Positions 43,266 to 52,187 of a DNA stretch of 64,000 bases are shown here, in pieces (the first letter of the stretch is position 1; each line of letters opens with the position of its first letter). Position numbers and translations under genes: made by a program. The stretch is from Chondrus crispus. Its lineage: Eukaryota > Rhodophyta > Florideophyceae > Gigartinales > Gigartinaceae. The DNA is taken from assembly GCF_000350225.1 (NCBI RefSeq), contig NW_005179080.1, forward strand, positions 310,001-374,000, in the 5' to 3' direction. The notes under the pieces are model-generated. The model saw only the letters and a list, made by a program, of their open reading frames with translations, was not told the DNA's origin and made no database searches.

Positions 43266-46200
43266 TTAAGCGTGAACGTCCGCGTTCACGGTTTGGGTGA
43301 GGTCTCTGCCGGTACGTCTCCGGAGGCGTTGGGCGTAACGAGACACCAACTCCTCCGGGACGTGAGTCCGCGCAGTCCAAGTGGGCGCGTCGTAATCCGC
43401 CCACTTGATGAGGAACTCCGTAGTTCCGTCTTCCATAACTCCATGTCTCAGTAGCCGTTCGACGACATACTGCGTTCCCGCGGTGACCTTATCGGCGAGG
43501 TCCCGCGGGGTCGTCGTACTTGCTCGTGGCGCGTCTATCGGAGGCGGCGCGTACACGCAGCGGTCGGCGGAGACTCGCTCGGTGACCGCATCACGATCGA
43601 TCGTGATGGCTCGGCGGTCATTGGCGAGCACGCGGTAGGGTCCGACCGCGGGCGAGGCGAGCTTGTTCGATGTCTTAGCCCCATCGGTGGGGTTGAGATA
43701 AACGTATTCTCCGGGACGAAGACGGGAATTAATACGTCGTATGCGTTTATCGAAGTCGCGCTTGTAGCGAGCCTGCGTGCGACGCAGGCTCCCGTAGGCC
43801 TTCTGGATAGTCGAATCCAAGGTCTTGAGGAACTCGGCACGTTGGTTCCCCCTATCGGAGGGCGGCGCGTCGCCGTCCGCCTGTCGGAGAGAAAACTCCG
43901 GCGGTGGCCTGCTGAGCACGAGCTCAAACGGCGTGGTGCGTGTGGTGCGATGTACGTGGGAGTTGTACGCATACGTAAGCGGCCCCACGTACACATCCCA
44001 GTCGTCCTGGTGTTCACCCACGTAGTTCCGCAGCATCGAGGCGATTGTTCGGTTATAACGCTCGACTTGCCCGTTCGTCTGGGGATGGTACGCCGAAGTG
44101 TACAAATTCGTTATCCCCAGAACGCGGCACGTGCTGTGGAAGAACTTGGCATTAAACTGAGGGCCGTTGTCCGAAAGCAACGTGCGAGGGACGCCATACT
44201 TGAACACCCACGAGTCGCAGAACGCAACTGCGACTGTGTGCGCTGTTATCGTGCGGAGCGCAACGACTTGCGTTAGCTTACTGAAGCGGTCCGTAATCAC
44301 GAGCAGGAACCGTTTTCCTGTCTTCGTCTTGGGGAGCGGCCCCAAGATGTCGATCGCGAGGCTCTCGAGGGGCCTCGTAGCTGGAAACAATCTCAATCGG
44401 TTGAGATGTTTCCTCAGCTTCACCCGGTTCATCGCGCAGGTTCGACACCCTCGCACCGTGGCTGCGACGTCTGCAGCCAGGTGGGGCCAGTAGTACTCGC
44501 GTCGAAGTGCGTAGTACATACGGTTCTGGCCCGGGTGCCCCGCGATGGCCGGGTTGTGGCACAGGCGAAGGAGCCTGGCGCGGAGCGTCCGAGGCACCAC
44601 GACCTGAACGATATCAGGGTCGAAGGGGTGTCTCCGCTTGAGCACCCCTTGGTGGTCCTCGAAGAACGCGGAGTCCCGGGACTCCGACTGTCGTGCCAAA
44701 ACGGTTTGGCAGAAGTCATCCACGCGTTGCTCCTCGGCTATCTCCTCTATCGTAAGAGGGGCCGGAAGGTCGTCCTGCGGTGGGGCGACCGGGGAGTCGA
44801 GCGCGCCAGCCTCGGGGTCTTCGGCGTGCTGGATGTCGGCGGCGTCGAACTCGTCGTTCTCCTCCCAAAACGAATTGGGTCCTTGGAGAGCGGGGTCTTC
44901 GTCGTCACCTCGCGGTTCGTCGCGCGTCCGTGCGCGCGACCTTGTTCGGGCTTTGGCTTGATTCCGTGTCGTTACGAAGACATGGACGGCCTGATGATCA
45001 CAGCTCGCGGTACAAGCGTGGTCCGCGAGCTCGTTCGATACGTCTCGAACTGTCGTGCCCCCGTCAAAAGTGGGGATGTCGTCATCCACCTCGACGGTGG
45101 AGCGAAGGTCATCGGCGACCTTCGGCGACACGAGTCGTGACAGGGCATCGGGCACCTGATGCACGCGTCCGGGGCGGTACTGAATGGTGAAATCGTATTC
45201 AGCCAGACGTAGCCGCCACCGGGTGAGTCTTCCGGAACTCTCGGTGAGGGACATGAGCCATCGGAGGGCGTCATGGTCCGTCCGTACGGTGAACTTCGTG
45301 CCTTCTACGTACGGCCGTAGTGTGCGGACGGACCACACTACGGCGAAGCACTCGCGTTCAATAGCGCTGTAGTTGCGCTCACTATCGGACAGTGAGTACG
45401 ACCAATACCCCACGGGGCGCCAGTCGTTCGGCTCTTCGTGCTCCTGAAGTAAGGTGCAGCCGAGTTGGTAGGCACTCGCGTCGGTGTCTATCATGTACGG
45501 ACGACCGTGCCGGGGCAACGCGAGGATCGGCGGAGCGATCATGCACTTCTTAAGGTTCTCGAACGCCTGAAGTTGCAGCTCCGTGGGGTTATAGAAATCG
45601 GGATCCGAATCCTTGCGCGTCATGTCGGTCAGAGGACGTGCAATCTTAGCGAACCCCTTAACGAATCGGCGGTATACGTTACACGCCCCGAGGCCCGAGC
45701 GCACTTGCGTCAACGTCCTCGGGAACGTGAACGTCTTGAAAGCGTCGGCCGCCGTATCTGCCACGCTCAACTTGCCTGGGGAGATGACGTGCCCCAGGTA
45801 GTGCACCTTCGGTCGGAAGAAGCTGCACTTCTTGAGCTTAAGGGAGATACCGGAACTCCGCAGTAAGCTCAAGACGGTATCGAGATGCCTCGCGTGTTCT
45901 CCGTGCGGACGGGAGAACACGATCACGTCGTCGAGATAGACGAGGCATATTTGCCAGCGGACTCCGGAGAGTATTATGTCGAGCGCACGTTGGAAGGTGG
46001 CCGGTGCCCCTTTGAGTCCAAACGGCATGCGCAAGTGTCGAAACGTGCCCATGTGCGTCGTAAACGTGGTCTTATCCCGGTCTTCCGGAGCGACCGGGAT
46101 CTGCCAATAACCGGAATTGCAGTCCAACGTGGTGAAGACGGCTGCATCTCCTAGCGAGTCGATGCAGTCGTCCATTCGTGGCAGCGGATACGAATCCGCT

Positions 46201-47846
46201 GCGGTCTTCGCGTTGAGACGCCGGTAGTCTACGCAGAACCGAAGAGAGCCGTCTTTCTTCGGTACGAGCACCACCGGGGACGCCCACTCGGTGCTCGCGG
46301 GTTCGATAACCCCTGCGTTCAACATCTTGTTGACCTCCTTCGCAACCATTTCGCGCATGGCCGGGCCCTTCCGATAGGGCATAGAACGAATCGGTTTCGT
46401 TCCCGGTTCGAGGGGGATGCGGTGCTCCGTGGCTTGGATCGTTCCAAGCGCACCGCTCCATAGACTCGAGTGCTCACGGAGCATCTCGAGCACGTGGCCA
46501 CGGAGCTTGTCATCATCAATGTATGACAGGTCGATCTCTTTTTCCCAATCCCTCGGTGGATTTTCGGGATCCTTTTGCTGGGAGAGTACAGTACCCCTCG
46601 CCGTCGGTTGGCCTAAAGGTGACCGTTCGACCGGGTCGACCCCCCAGCCCCCGGCGGTGGTCTTATCGTCGGAGTTGGATCGGCCAACTCCTACCCCACC
46701 GACTTGATCGGTCAAGTCGGTCAGGTGTAGCGCGTGCGCGATCCCCTCGGCGACCTTACGTTCGGGAGTGAGGATCGCGAGGGGGTTGCGCTTCGCGTAT
46801 CCCACGACGGTGTGCTTCGGAAGCCTCCTTTCTCGTCGTGAGAAATTCGCGACGATGACGTCGAAGGTCTGATTCGGTAGGACCTCCGCGACGCCATTCG
46901 TCAGCCTCACTCCATGTCGGTGTTGGAGTGAGGGCTTGGGTTCCAGGAACACGAGGCCCCTCCCCGCGGTTGTCACACGCACGCGGGCTTGTGACATCGC
47001 GGGGATGGTAACCCAGCGGGCGATTCGGATCGCTTGCGGGGCCTCCTCGCGTACGTCTGGCCGACCCGTGTGTCGCCCGTGTCGCCTGGTAGGGGGAGTC
47101 GACTCCCCCTTTCCGTCAACGATGGCGACGGAACCGCCTTGGCGTAGCTCCATTCGTTGAGCTTCGATGTCGATACATCGCACGTGCGTATCGATGAAGG
47201 CCGTGCCGAGAAGGACCGGCACGGCGAGCTGGTCCGCGACTACGAACGGAATTCGGAACACCGTGTTCCTCAACCGCACCGCCAGGCGGACGACGGCCGA
47301 AAGCTTGAGGGGGTTGCTATTCGCGCCTGCCAATCGTGGCAGAGGTGCGTCGTGCACGACGTAACGCGTCCAATCGGGGGGAAGGTCGGCCTTCCTCACC
47401 AGATTATACCCCGAGCACGTATCAACAGCGATCGTGCGGGGTTTAAATGCATTTCCCTCTGTGGCTATCGAGCCGAGGACGTTGTAGATCTTCGACGTCA
47501 TAAGGCAAATGACGCCGTCGACAACCTTCGGGGCGACCTTATCGGTGAGGTCGTTCCGTCGGGGCCCTCGGTTTCGGTGCTGGCCCCGCTTGCGTTTCCT
47601 TCTCCCCCGTCCTTGGGGCGTCCGCGGATCAGTGACGCCCCTCGGATTACTCGAGTCCGTACGACACGGACCTCTCTCCGGCGACCTTGGGCTCGCGGGA
47701 GTCAGGGGGTCGACCGAATCTTTTCGGTCGTCGTTGCCCTCGTCGCCATCGTTACGCCTCACCGGGACGTCGGCTGTCCCGGTGTCTTGTTCTCCTGACG
47801 TCGGGCCTTCGGAGGCCTCGACATGCGCTCCCTCCTGTATCGGCAT
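43266..47846 (-). CDS. Gypsy E pol polyprotein (protease, RT, RNase H, integrase, chromodomain)
   Basis: 1526 clean codons. The first ATG is at 47846, but the -1 frame is open back to the A6G3 run at 47998, so it is probably made as a gag-pol fusion. Protease active site at 142-146 reads VDTCSGYN (D-T-C, not D-T/S-G). RT about 490-690 (VLVPKKDGSLRFCVDYRRLN; YLDD near 637). RNase H near 785-890 (DTDAS, RECFAVVW, TDHDALRWL). Integrase HHCC near 1100-1150 (GHPGQNRMYY, CRTC) and core D, D, E near 1165, 1227 and 1262 (SDNGPQF, NGQVERYNR). A GPY/F-like module follows (SPAVGPYRVL). Chromodomain about 1460-1508 (YVVERLLRH...EFLIKWADYDAPTW). A typical chromovirus-like order. TAA at 43268-43266. Confidence 0.96.
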   Translation of the reverse strand: MPIQEGAHVEASEGPTSGEQDTGTADVPVRRNDGDEGNDDRKDSVDPLTPASPRSPERGPCRTDSSNPRGVTDPRTPQGRGRRKRKRGQHRNRGPRRNDLTDKVAPKVVDGVICLMTSKIYNVLGSIATEGNAFKPRTIAVDTCSGYNLVRKADLPPDWTRYVVHDAPLPRLAGANSNPLKLSAVVRLAVRLRNTVFRIPFVVADQLAVPVLLGTAFIDTHVRCIDIEAQRMELRQGGSVAIVDGKGESTPPTRRHGRHTGRPDVREEAPQAIRIARWVTIPAMSQARVRVTTAGRGLVFLEPKPSLQHRHGVRLTNGVAEVLPNQTFDVIVANFSRRERRLPKHTVVGYAKRNPLAILTPERKVAEGIAHALHLTDLTDQVGGVGVGRSNSDDKTTAGGWGVDPVERSPLGQPTARGTVLSQQKDPENPPRDWEKEIDLSYIDDDKLRGHVLEMLREHSSLWSGALGTIQATEHRIPLEPGTKPIRSMPYRKGPAMREMVAKEVNKMLNAGVIEPASTEWASPVVLVPKKDGSLRFCVDYRRLNAKTAADSYPLPRMDDCIDSLGDAAVFTTLDCNSGYWQIPVAPEDRDKTTFTTHMGTFRHLRMPFGLKGAPATFQRALDIILSGVRWQICLVYLDDVIVFSRPHGEHARHLDTVLSLLRSSGISLKLKKCSFFRPKVHYLGHVISPGKLSVADTAADAFKTFTFPRTLTQVRSGLGACNVYRRFVKGFAKIARPLTDMTRKDSDPDFYNPTELQLQAFENLKKCMIAPPILALPRHGRPYMIDTDASAYQLGCTLLQEHEEPNDWRPVGYWSYSLSDSERNYSAIERECFAVVWSVRTLRPYVEGTKFTVRTDHDALRWLMSLTESSGRLTRWRLRLAEYDFTIQYRPGRVHQVPDALSRLVSPKVADDLRSTVEVDDDIPTFDGGTTVRDVSNELADHACTASCDHQAVHVFVTTRNQAKARTRSRARTRDEPRGDDEDPALQGPNSFWEENDEFDAADIQHAEDPEAGALDSPVAPPQDDLPAPLTIEEIAEEQRVDDFCQTVLARQSESRDSAFFEDHQGVLKRRHPFDPDIVQVVVPRTLRARLLRLCHNPAIAGHPGQNRMYYALRREYYWPHLAADVAATVRGCRTCAMNRVKLRKHLNRLRLFPATRPLESLAIDILGPLPKTKTGKRFLLVITDRFSKLTQVVALRTITAHTVAVAFCDSWVFKYGVPRTLLSDNGPQFNAKFFHSTCRVLGITNLYTSAYHPQTNGQVERYNRTIASMLRNYVGEHQDDWDVYVGPLTYAYNSHVHRTTRTTPFELVLSRPPPEFSLRQADGDAPPSDRGNQRAEFLKTLDSTIQKAYGSLRRTQARYKRDFDKRIRRINSRLRPGEYVYLNPTDGAKTSNKLASPAVGPYRVLANDRRAITIDRDAVTERVSADRCVYAPPPIDAPRASTTTPRDLADKVTAGTQYVVERLLRHGVMEDGTTEFLIKWADYDAPTWTARTHVPEELVSRYAQRLRRRTGRDLTQTVNADVHA

Positions 47847-47986
47847 TACAGGAGCTCCCGTGCTCGCCTCCGGTAGCGGGGGATGTATTATCGGACAATA
47901 CCCCCCGTGTCCTTGGCGAGCACGCGGGGTCGGGTCTAGTTCGTGGGGAAAAGACGGCTCACGCGACCGCGTGTACGTAACCGTCT

Positions 47987-47998
47987 TTACCCTTTTTT
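47987..47998 (-). promoter_or_regulatory. A6G3 shift site at the gag stop (Gypsy E)
   Basis: On the minus strand AAAAAAGGG then TAA, identical to D at 26174-26185. Pol lies in the -1 frame, which has no stop codon from here to the pol ATG at 47846. Confidence 0.6.
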
Positions 47999-50557
47999 CG
48001 AACTACCCGTGCTATCGGAGCTAACCTCCTGGCTATTGACGGCCAGGTCCTCTTCCGGTATCCGGTCGCGTGGGTCGGGACGATTCCCCCACTGCGGCTC
48101 GGCGGCCTTGGCGAAGTACTCCGGTACTTCCGGGCCTTGACCTGCGGCGTCCGGTCGTCGCAGGATATGGGGGACGAAGCGAGTCGGCTCTCATTCGTGA
48201 CCCTCCGTGGGTAGAGGGTACGGATCCTCTACCCAGTCTTGCAGGTACATGATCGCATTTTGTACCTGTTGGGGTAACCGAGAACGGTCTCGGTCTCCTC
48301 TTTCTCCTTGTCGGGGGTACCTTGTGTCCGCCTGGCGATAGGCGGGTCGATCCCGACGGTCGACTTCGTTACGACTGTACCCGCCTCCACGGGGGGCGAA
48401 GCGTGCGCCCCCACCCGTTCGGTTCGGGAAACCTTGACGCGGGGGACGGCCCTCGCCCACCGCTTGCCGGAGGAGATTACGCGCACCGGGGCGCGTCTCC
48501 ATCTGGTAGCGGTAGTTCCTGTACGCCGTGAACATCCGTTGTTCCGGCGACAGGAACGGGCACGCGTACATGGCATGCCCGTACGTACGGCATAGCCAGC
48601 ACACGTACGCGCTGCCGTCCGTTGAGGCGAAGGTCGCCGCGTGCCGCGCCTCCTCATCGGTGAGGAGGGGCACGCGAGGCGCTTCGCCTCCTGCATCTCG
48701 GCTCGATATGTCGAGCTCTGCGACCCGGGGGTCTGTACTCCTTGCCACTCTTGGAGTGGCCGCGAAGGCGGTCGCGTAACTCGATGTCGTTCCGGTCGAC
48801 ATCGGTGAAGGGGTTCGTGCCCCCACGGGCCCTGCTCCTTGCGTAATGAGGACAGGGTCGGCCTGCCACTCATCCTCCCCGATATGGAGGGCCGAGGCGG
48901 GCGAACTTGTCGCGGCGGACTTCGTAGTCCTGCCAGCCTTCCCTGCCGGTTTCGAATCCGGCAGAGGTAAACCGCGCCGGGCGCGGTACGTTGTACCTTC
49001 CGCCGTGGCGATACGGCGGATGGTCGGAAGATCGGTCTTCTGATTGCCTGGCAGCCTTTGCACAGTTTCGGATACTGCGGCACGGGTTGCCGGTGCAAGT
49101 CCCCGCACGAAGTAGTGCGCGAGGGACTGTTCGGAGAACACTGCCGTGCATCGGAACGCGGCAGTCTCGAGTCGGTCAGCAAACGTGCTTTCCGTCTCAT
49201 GCGATTGCTGTCGCGCCGTAGCGACAGCGTCGTACGCTTCACCTAACACGTCGTCCGTGAGGTAGCGTTTTAAGAATTGATTCACAAGCCCCGGCCAGCT
49301 CACGTCGTCGTGGAGCTGGCCGGCGCGGAGGCCACGCATCGAATAACTCGTATACAGGCGCTCCGCGTCGCGCTCGAGGAAGTGCGCGAGGACTCGTACC
49401 GCAACACCTTCGGTCAGGTGTTGCGAGTTGAAGGTGATTCGGATATCCTTCAAGAACGGCAGCAGCTGGATCGGGTCGGTACCGTCGAAGCTGCGCATCG
49501 TGGGACGGATCCCACGACAGCGTTGGACGTACTTCGCGATCCGTCCCGCGTCACCCGAGGTAACGAGCCTCGAGGTGTTGTCCAAGCGGTACATACGATA
49601 GTCAGCAACGGCGCTGAACTCTTGGATCATCGTATGTACCGGCTCGAGCCCGGGTTCAGCGGGACCCAGCGTGCCGAAGGAGGTAACCGGTAGCGTACGG
49701 ACGTCTACCGGACCTGGATGCTCGGCGTAACTCGCCGGCGGGTAGCCGCCCCAGCGGGGATCGACGGAGAACATCGGTTCTCCGGATCCGCGGACGGCTC
49801 CCCCACGGTCCTTTTCGTCCGCGTACGATACGCGGTCCACTTGCCGCCTACTTCCGGCGATAGGCGGCAAGGCTTGGGTCTCAGACGCGAAGTTCGCGTC
49901 TATCGGAGGACGGCTTCCTTCTGCAGTCCGACTGGTAGCGGCACCAGTCGGACGCCAACCCTCGGGGGCGGCGGCGTCCGGAGGTACGGTACCACCGGGC
50001 CCTCTCGGGGGGGCACCGGGTAGCCTCTCGGCCATGGTACGTTCCATGTCACGAGCACGCCGACGAGTGGCGTCGAGCTCGGCGGAGAGGTGCGCGAACG
50101 CTCCCAATTGCTCTGCGGACGGAGAGGTTCGGTCCTGGGGTCGTCTCACCGAGGTCGGCCTCTCAGGGCGACCTTGCCCGGACGGTCCGGGCGAGGCGAA
50201 ACGGGAGTCTTCGACGAGCACGATCCGCGAGTGTAACTCGTCGATCAGTGCTCGGAGATTCTCTAAGGACTGCGTCACTCTATCGAACCTCCCTTCACGC
50301 AGGGAGCGGAGTTCGGCCATACATCGAGTGTATACATGGTCCGATACATCGATCCGAAGGGAAGTACGGACTTCCTCGATGTATTCGGCTATGCGTTCGA
50401 ACATCTCCGCCGCTCTTTCCTCGGAGGATCCGAGCGACGGTTCGCGGTCACGAGGACCTGCGTCGCCGTCGCCCGACGGGGCGGATGGGGACTGCACAGC
50501 GGCCGGACTCAGATCCGCCGCTTCGGAGCGGATCGAGGGCTCAAACTCTTGGCTCAT
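47987..50557 (-). CDS. Gypsy E gag, one in-frame stop codon
   Basis: ATG at 50557, 80 bp after the LTR. 788 codons run to a TGA at 48193-48191, which replaces a Gly codon of D. The frame is then open again to the native TAA at 47989-47987. The N-terminal 230 residues are acidic and helical with a predicted coil (SLENLRALIDELHSRIVLVE). The capsid-like region is about 355-545 (FDGTDPIQLLPFLKDIRITF, FADRLETAAFRC). The zinc knuckle CX2CX4HX4C is near 652-668 (CWLCRTYGHAMYAC). The Arg/Gly-rich tail may bind RNA. The last 68 codons are lost unless the stop is read through. Confidence 0.93.
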
Positions 50558-50637
50558 CTCGACGCGATCGGTTCGCGGAGGGAAGCGGAAGTCTTCTCGG
50601 AGATCGGACTCCAGGGTCTTCTAGGTCGGGAGACCAC

Positions 50638-51303
50638 TGTAGCATAAACACCCCCAACGGAGAGGGGTGTATGCACAGCTCGACGTAGACCCCGTCCGAA
50701 CGGGAAGACGGGGGTGAAGCGGGACACCAGCTAACGGCACCGGGCGCGGGCCCGGGTAGCGTGGTAGAGCGGGAACGGGGAGGACGCCGGTACGCGCGAG
50801 CGGTTCGACGCCTCGACGCCCCGGCGCGGTACTGGGTGACGATCCAGTACCGACGGGCGGAGGCGGAGCCGGCTCGTGGGCGTACCGCGCGCGTCCTCAA
50901 CCCGCGCTCGGTGCCGCTCTAAGGTAGTTAGCGAACGCTACCTTAGAATAAGCGGGAAGTCGGACCTTGACGGTCGGTGGGTGACAAGTCCGTGCTTGTC
51001 CTCCTCCACCGCCGCCGGTCCGCTCCATATTTAATGTACATAATAACCTATCATAATAGTACAGTACCGATGTACTGTAGCGACGTACTGTAGCGGTCGG
51101 TCGACACTGTAATACTGTCAGCCATCGGGGCTGACAGTACACGTGTGTGTGCGTTCTTCGGTCCCGCGCGTACACGTGTACACGTGCGCCCCTGTACTCG
51201 GGGGTACACGTGGTGGTACTGTAGAGCATCGAGCCATACAGTAACCGATCCGGTTCTGAGTTGATCCAATCTAAAATAAAGCCCCAGGGGGGGTTATACT
51301 ACA
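50638..51303 (-). repeat. 5' LTR of Gypsy E
   Basis: 666 bp. On the minus strand it is followed by G and the primer site TGGTCTCCCGACCT (50636-50623), the same as in D. It shares the TTAAATATGGAGCGGAC promoter-like stretch with D. Confidence 0.94.
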
Positions 51304-51537
51304 CCCGGTCCAGCGGACGCGACCGTCGCGGTCGACGTGGACGGCGCAGTCGACATGGTCGACGCGGGTGACACGGGCGGCTTGCTTGCCGATGCCGATT
51401 TCGCGCCGCCGCGCGATGCGGGAACCGGTGCCGTGAGGAGCGTCGTCGAGACCGCGGTACCGGCCCGCGGCGGATCCGCTCGCGTGACCTCGATCCAGAG
51501 CGACTCACCGAAGGCGTAAAGAGAACCCCCCGGTGTC

Positions 51538-52011
51538 GTGGCAATTTCGGCCCCCACCTCAAGCCCCCCACACATCAGCGTGGTGACCGGTACCGAAGGC
51601 GATCATCGTCCCGTTCCGATGCCGCCTCCTCCCGCTCCGCAACCGTCCGGCCGGTCTTCCCCGGAGCGCCTCCGTGAGGAGGCCGCGTTCACTGCCCTGC
51701 AGTACGCTTGCTCCTTCGAGGGGGCAACAGTTCCTTCGTCAGTTGAGCAGGCGCTGCTGCAGGCGCGCGAGTGGATGCACCAAGCCAAGCAGCTGGAGAC
51801 GACCGTCGCGGCGCTCCGAGAGGCCTCCACCGCGGCGGAGCGTGAGCGCGTCGAGCATCACGAGAAGCTCCGCGGCGTGCAGGACATCCTCGCGGTCGTT
51901 AGCCAACGTCTCGCGGCGCCGCCGATGCCTCCCGCTACGGTCGGGGCCTCGCACCCCGCGCCCGAAGATGCCGCGGCGGCTCCGCCGGCTAAGCGCACGC
52001 GTCGTTCTTGA
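51538..52011 (+). CDS. Gypsy F antisense frame, coiled-coil protein (uncertain)
   Basis: 157 codons on the strand opposite to F pol. GTG stands at 51538 and the first ATG is at 51618. An upstream in-frame stretch (51304-51519) is also open and ends at TAA 51517-51519, so a longer gene may be truncated by E. The content is Pro-rich, then a helix with coiled-coil character (QAREWMHQAKQLETTVAAL, ERERVEHHEKL), then an Ala/Pro tail ending in the basic PPAKRTRRS. Position and architecture resemble the C-terminal part of the D and E antisense proteins, but I see no clear sequence identity. It could be a chance frame in GC-rich DNA. Confidence 0.45.
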   Translation: MAISAPTSSPPHISVVTGTEGDHRPVPMPPPPAPQPSGRSSPERLREEAAFTALQYACSFEGATVPSSVEQALLQAREWMHQAKQLETTVAALREASTAAERERVEHHEKLRGVQDILAVVSQRLAAPPMPPATVGASHPAPEDAAAAPPAKRTRRS

Positions 52012-52187
52012 GCCCCGACCCGTTGGTCGCCCCCTTTCGCGTAGCCCATTAGGGGCTTCGCCCACAGTAAACAGAGCCGATTAGCGGTGTTCCTTGTCTT
52101 TTCCTTTTGACGCGTGCGGGCGGCAGTGCACGACGCGCGCGAGCGAGGTCGTCCTGATGGTTCGGCCATGCGAGGCCGGAAGAAGCG

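Larger units (their letters stand above)
36897..51303 (-). mobile_element. chromodomain Ty3/Gypsy element E, nearly intact, with antisense gene module
   Basis: A 14.4-kb element on the minus strand with 666-bp LTRs, TGTAG...CTACA ends and the same layout as D: LTR, primer site, gag, pol, antisense module, purine tract, LTR. Pol is one clean frame and gag has one stop codon near its end. The left flank is copia B5 (TCTGTG) and the right flank is Gypsy F (CCCGG). The flanks do not repeat, so a recombination or deletion involving an LTR has joined different loci. An assembly gap of 191 N lies inside. Confidence 0.93.
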
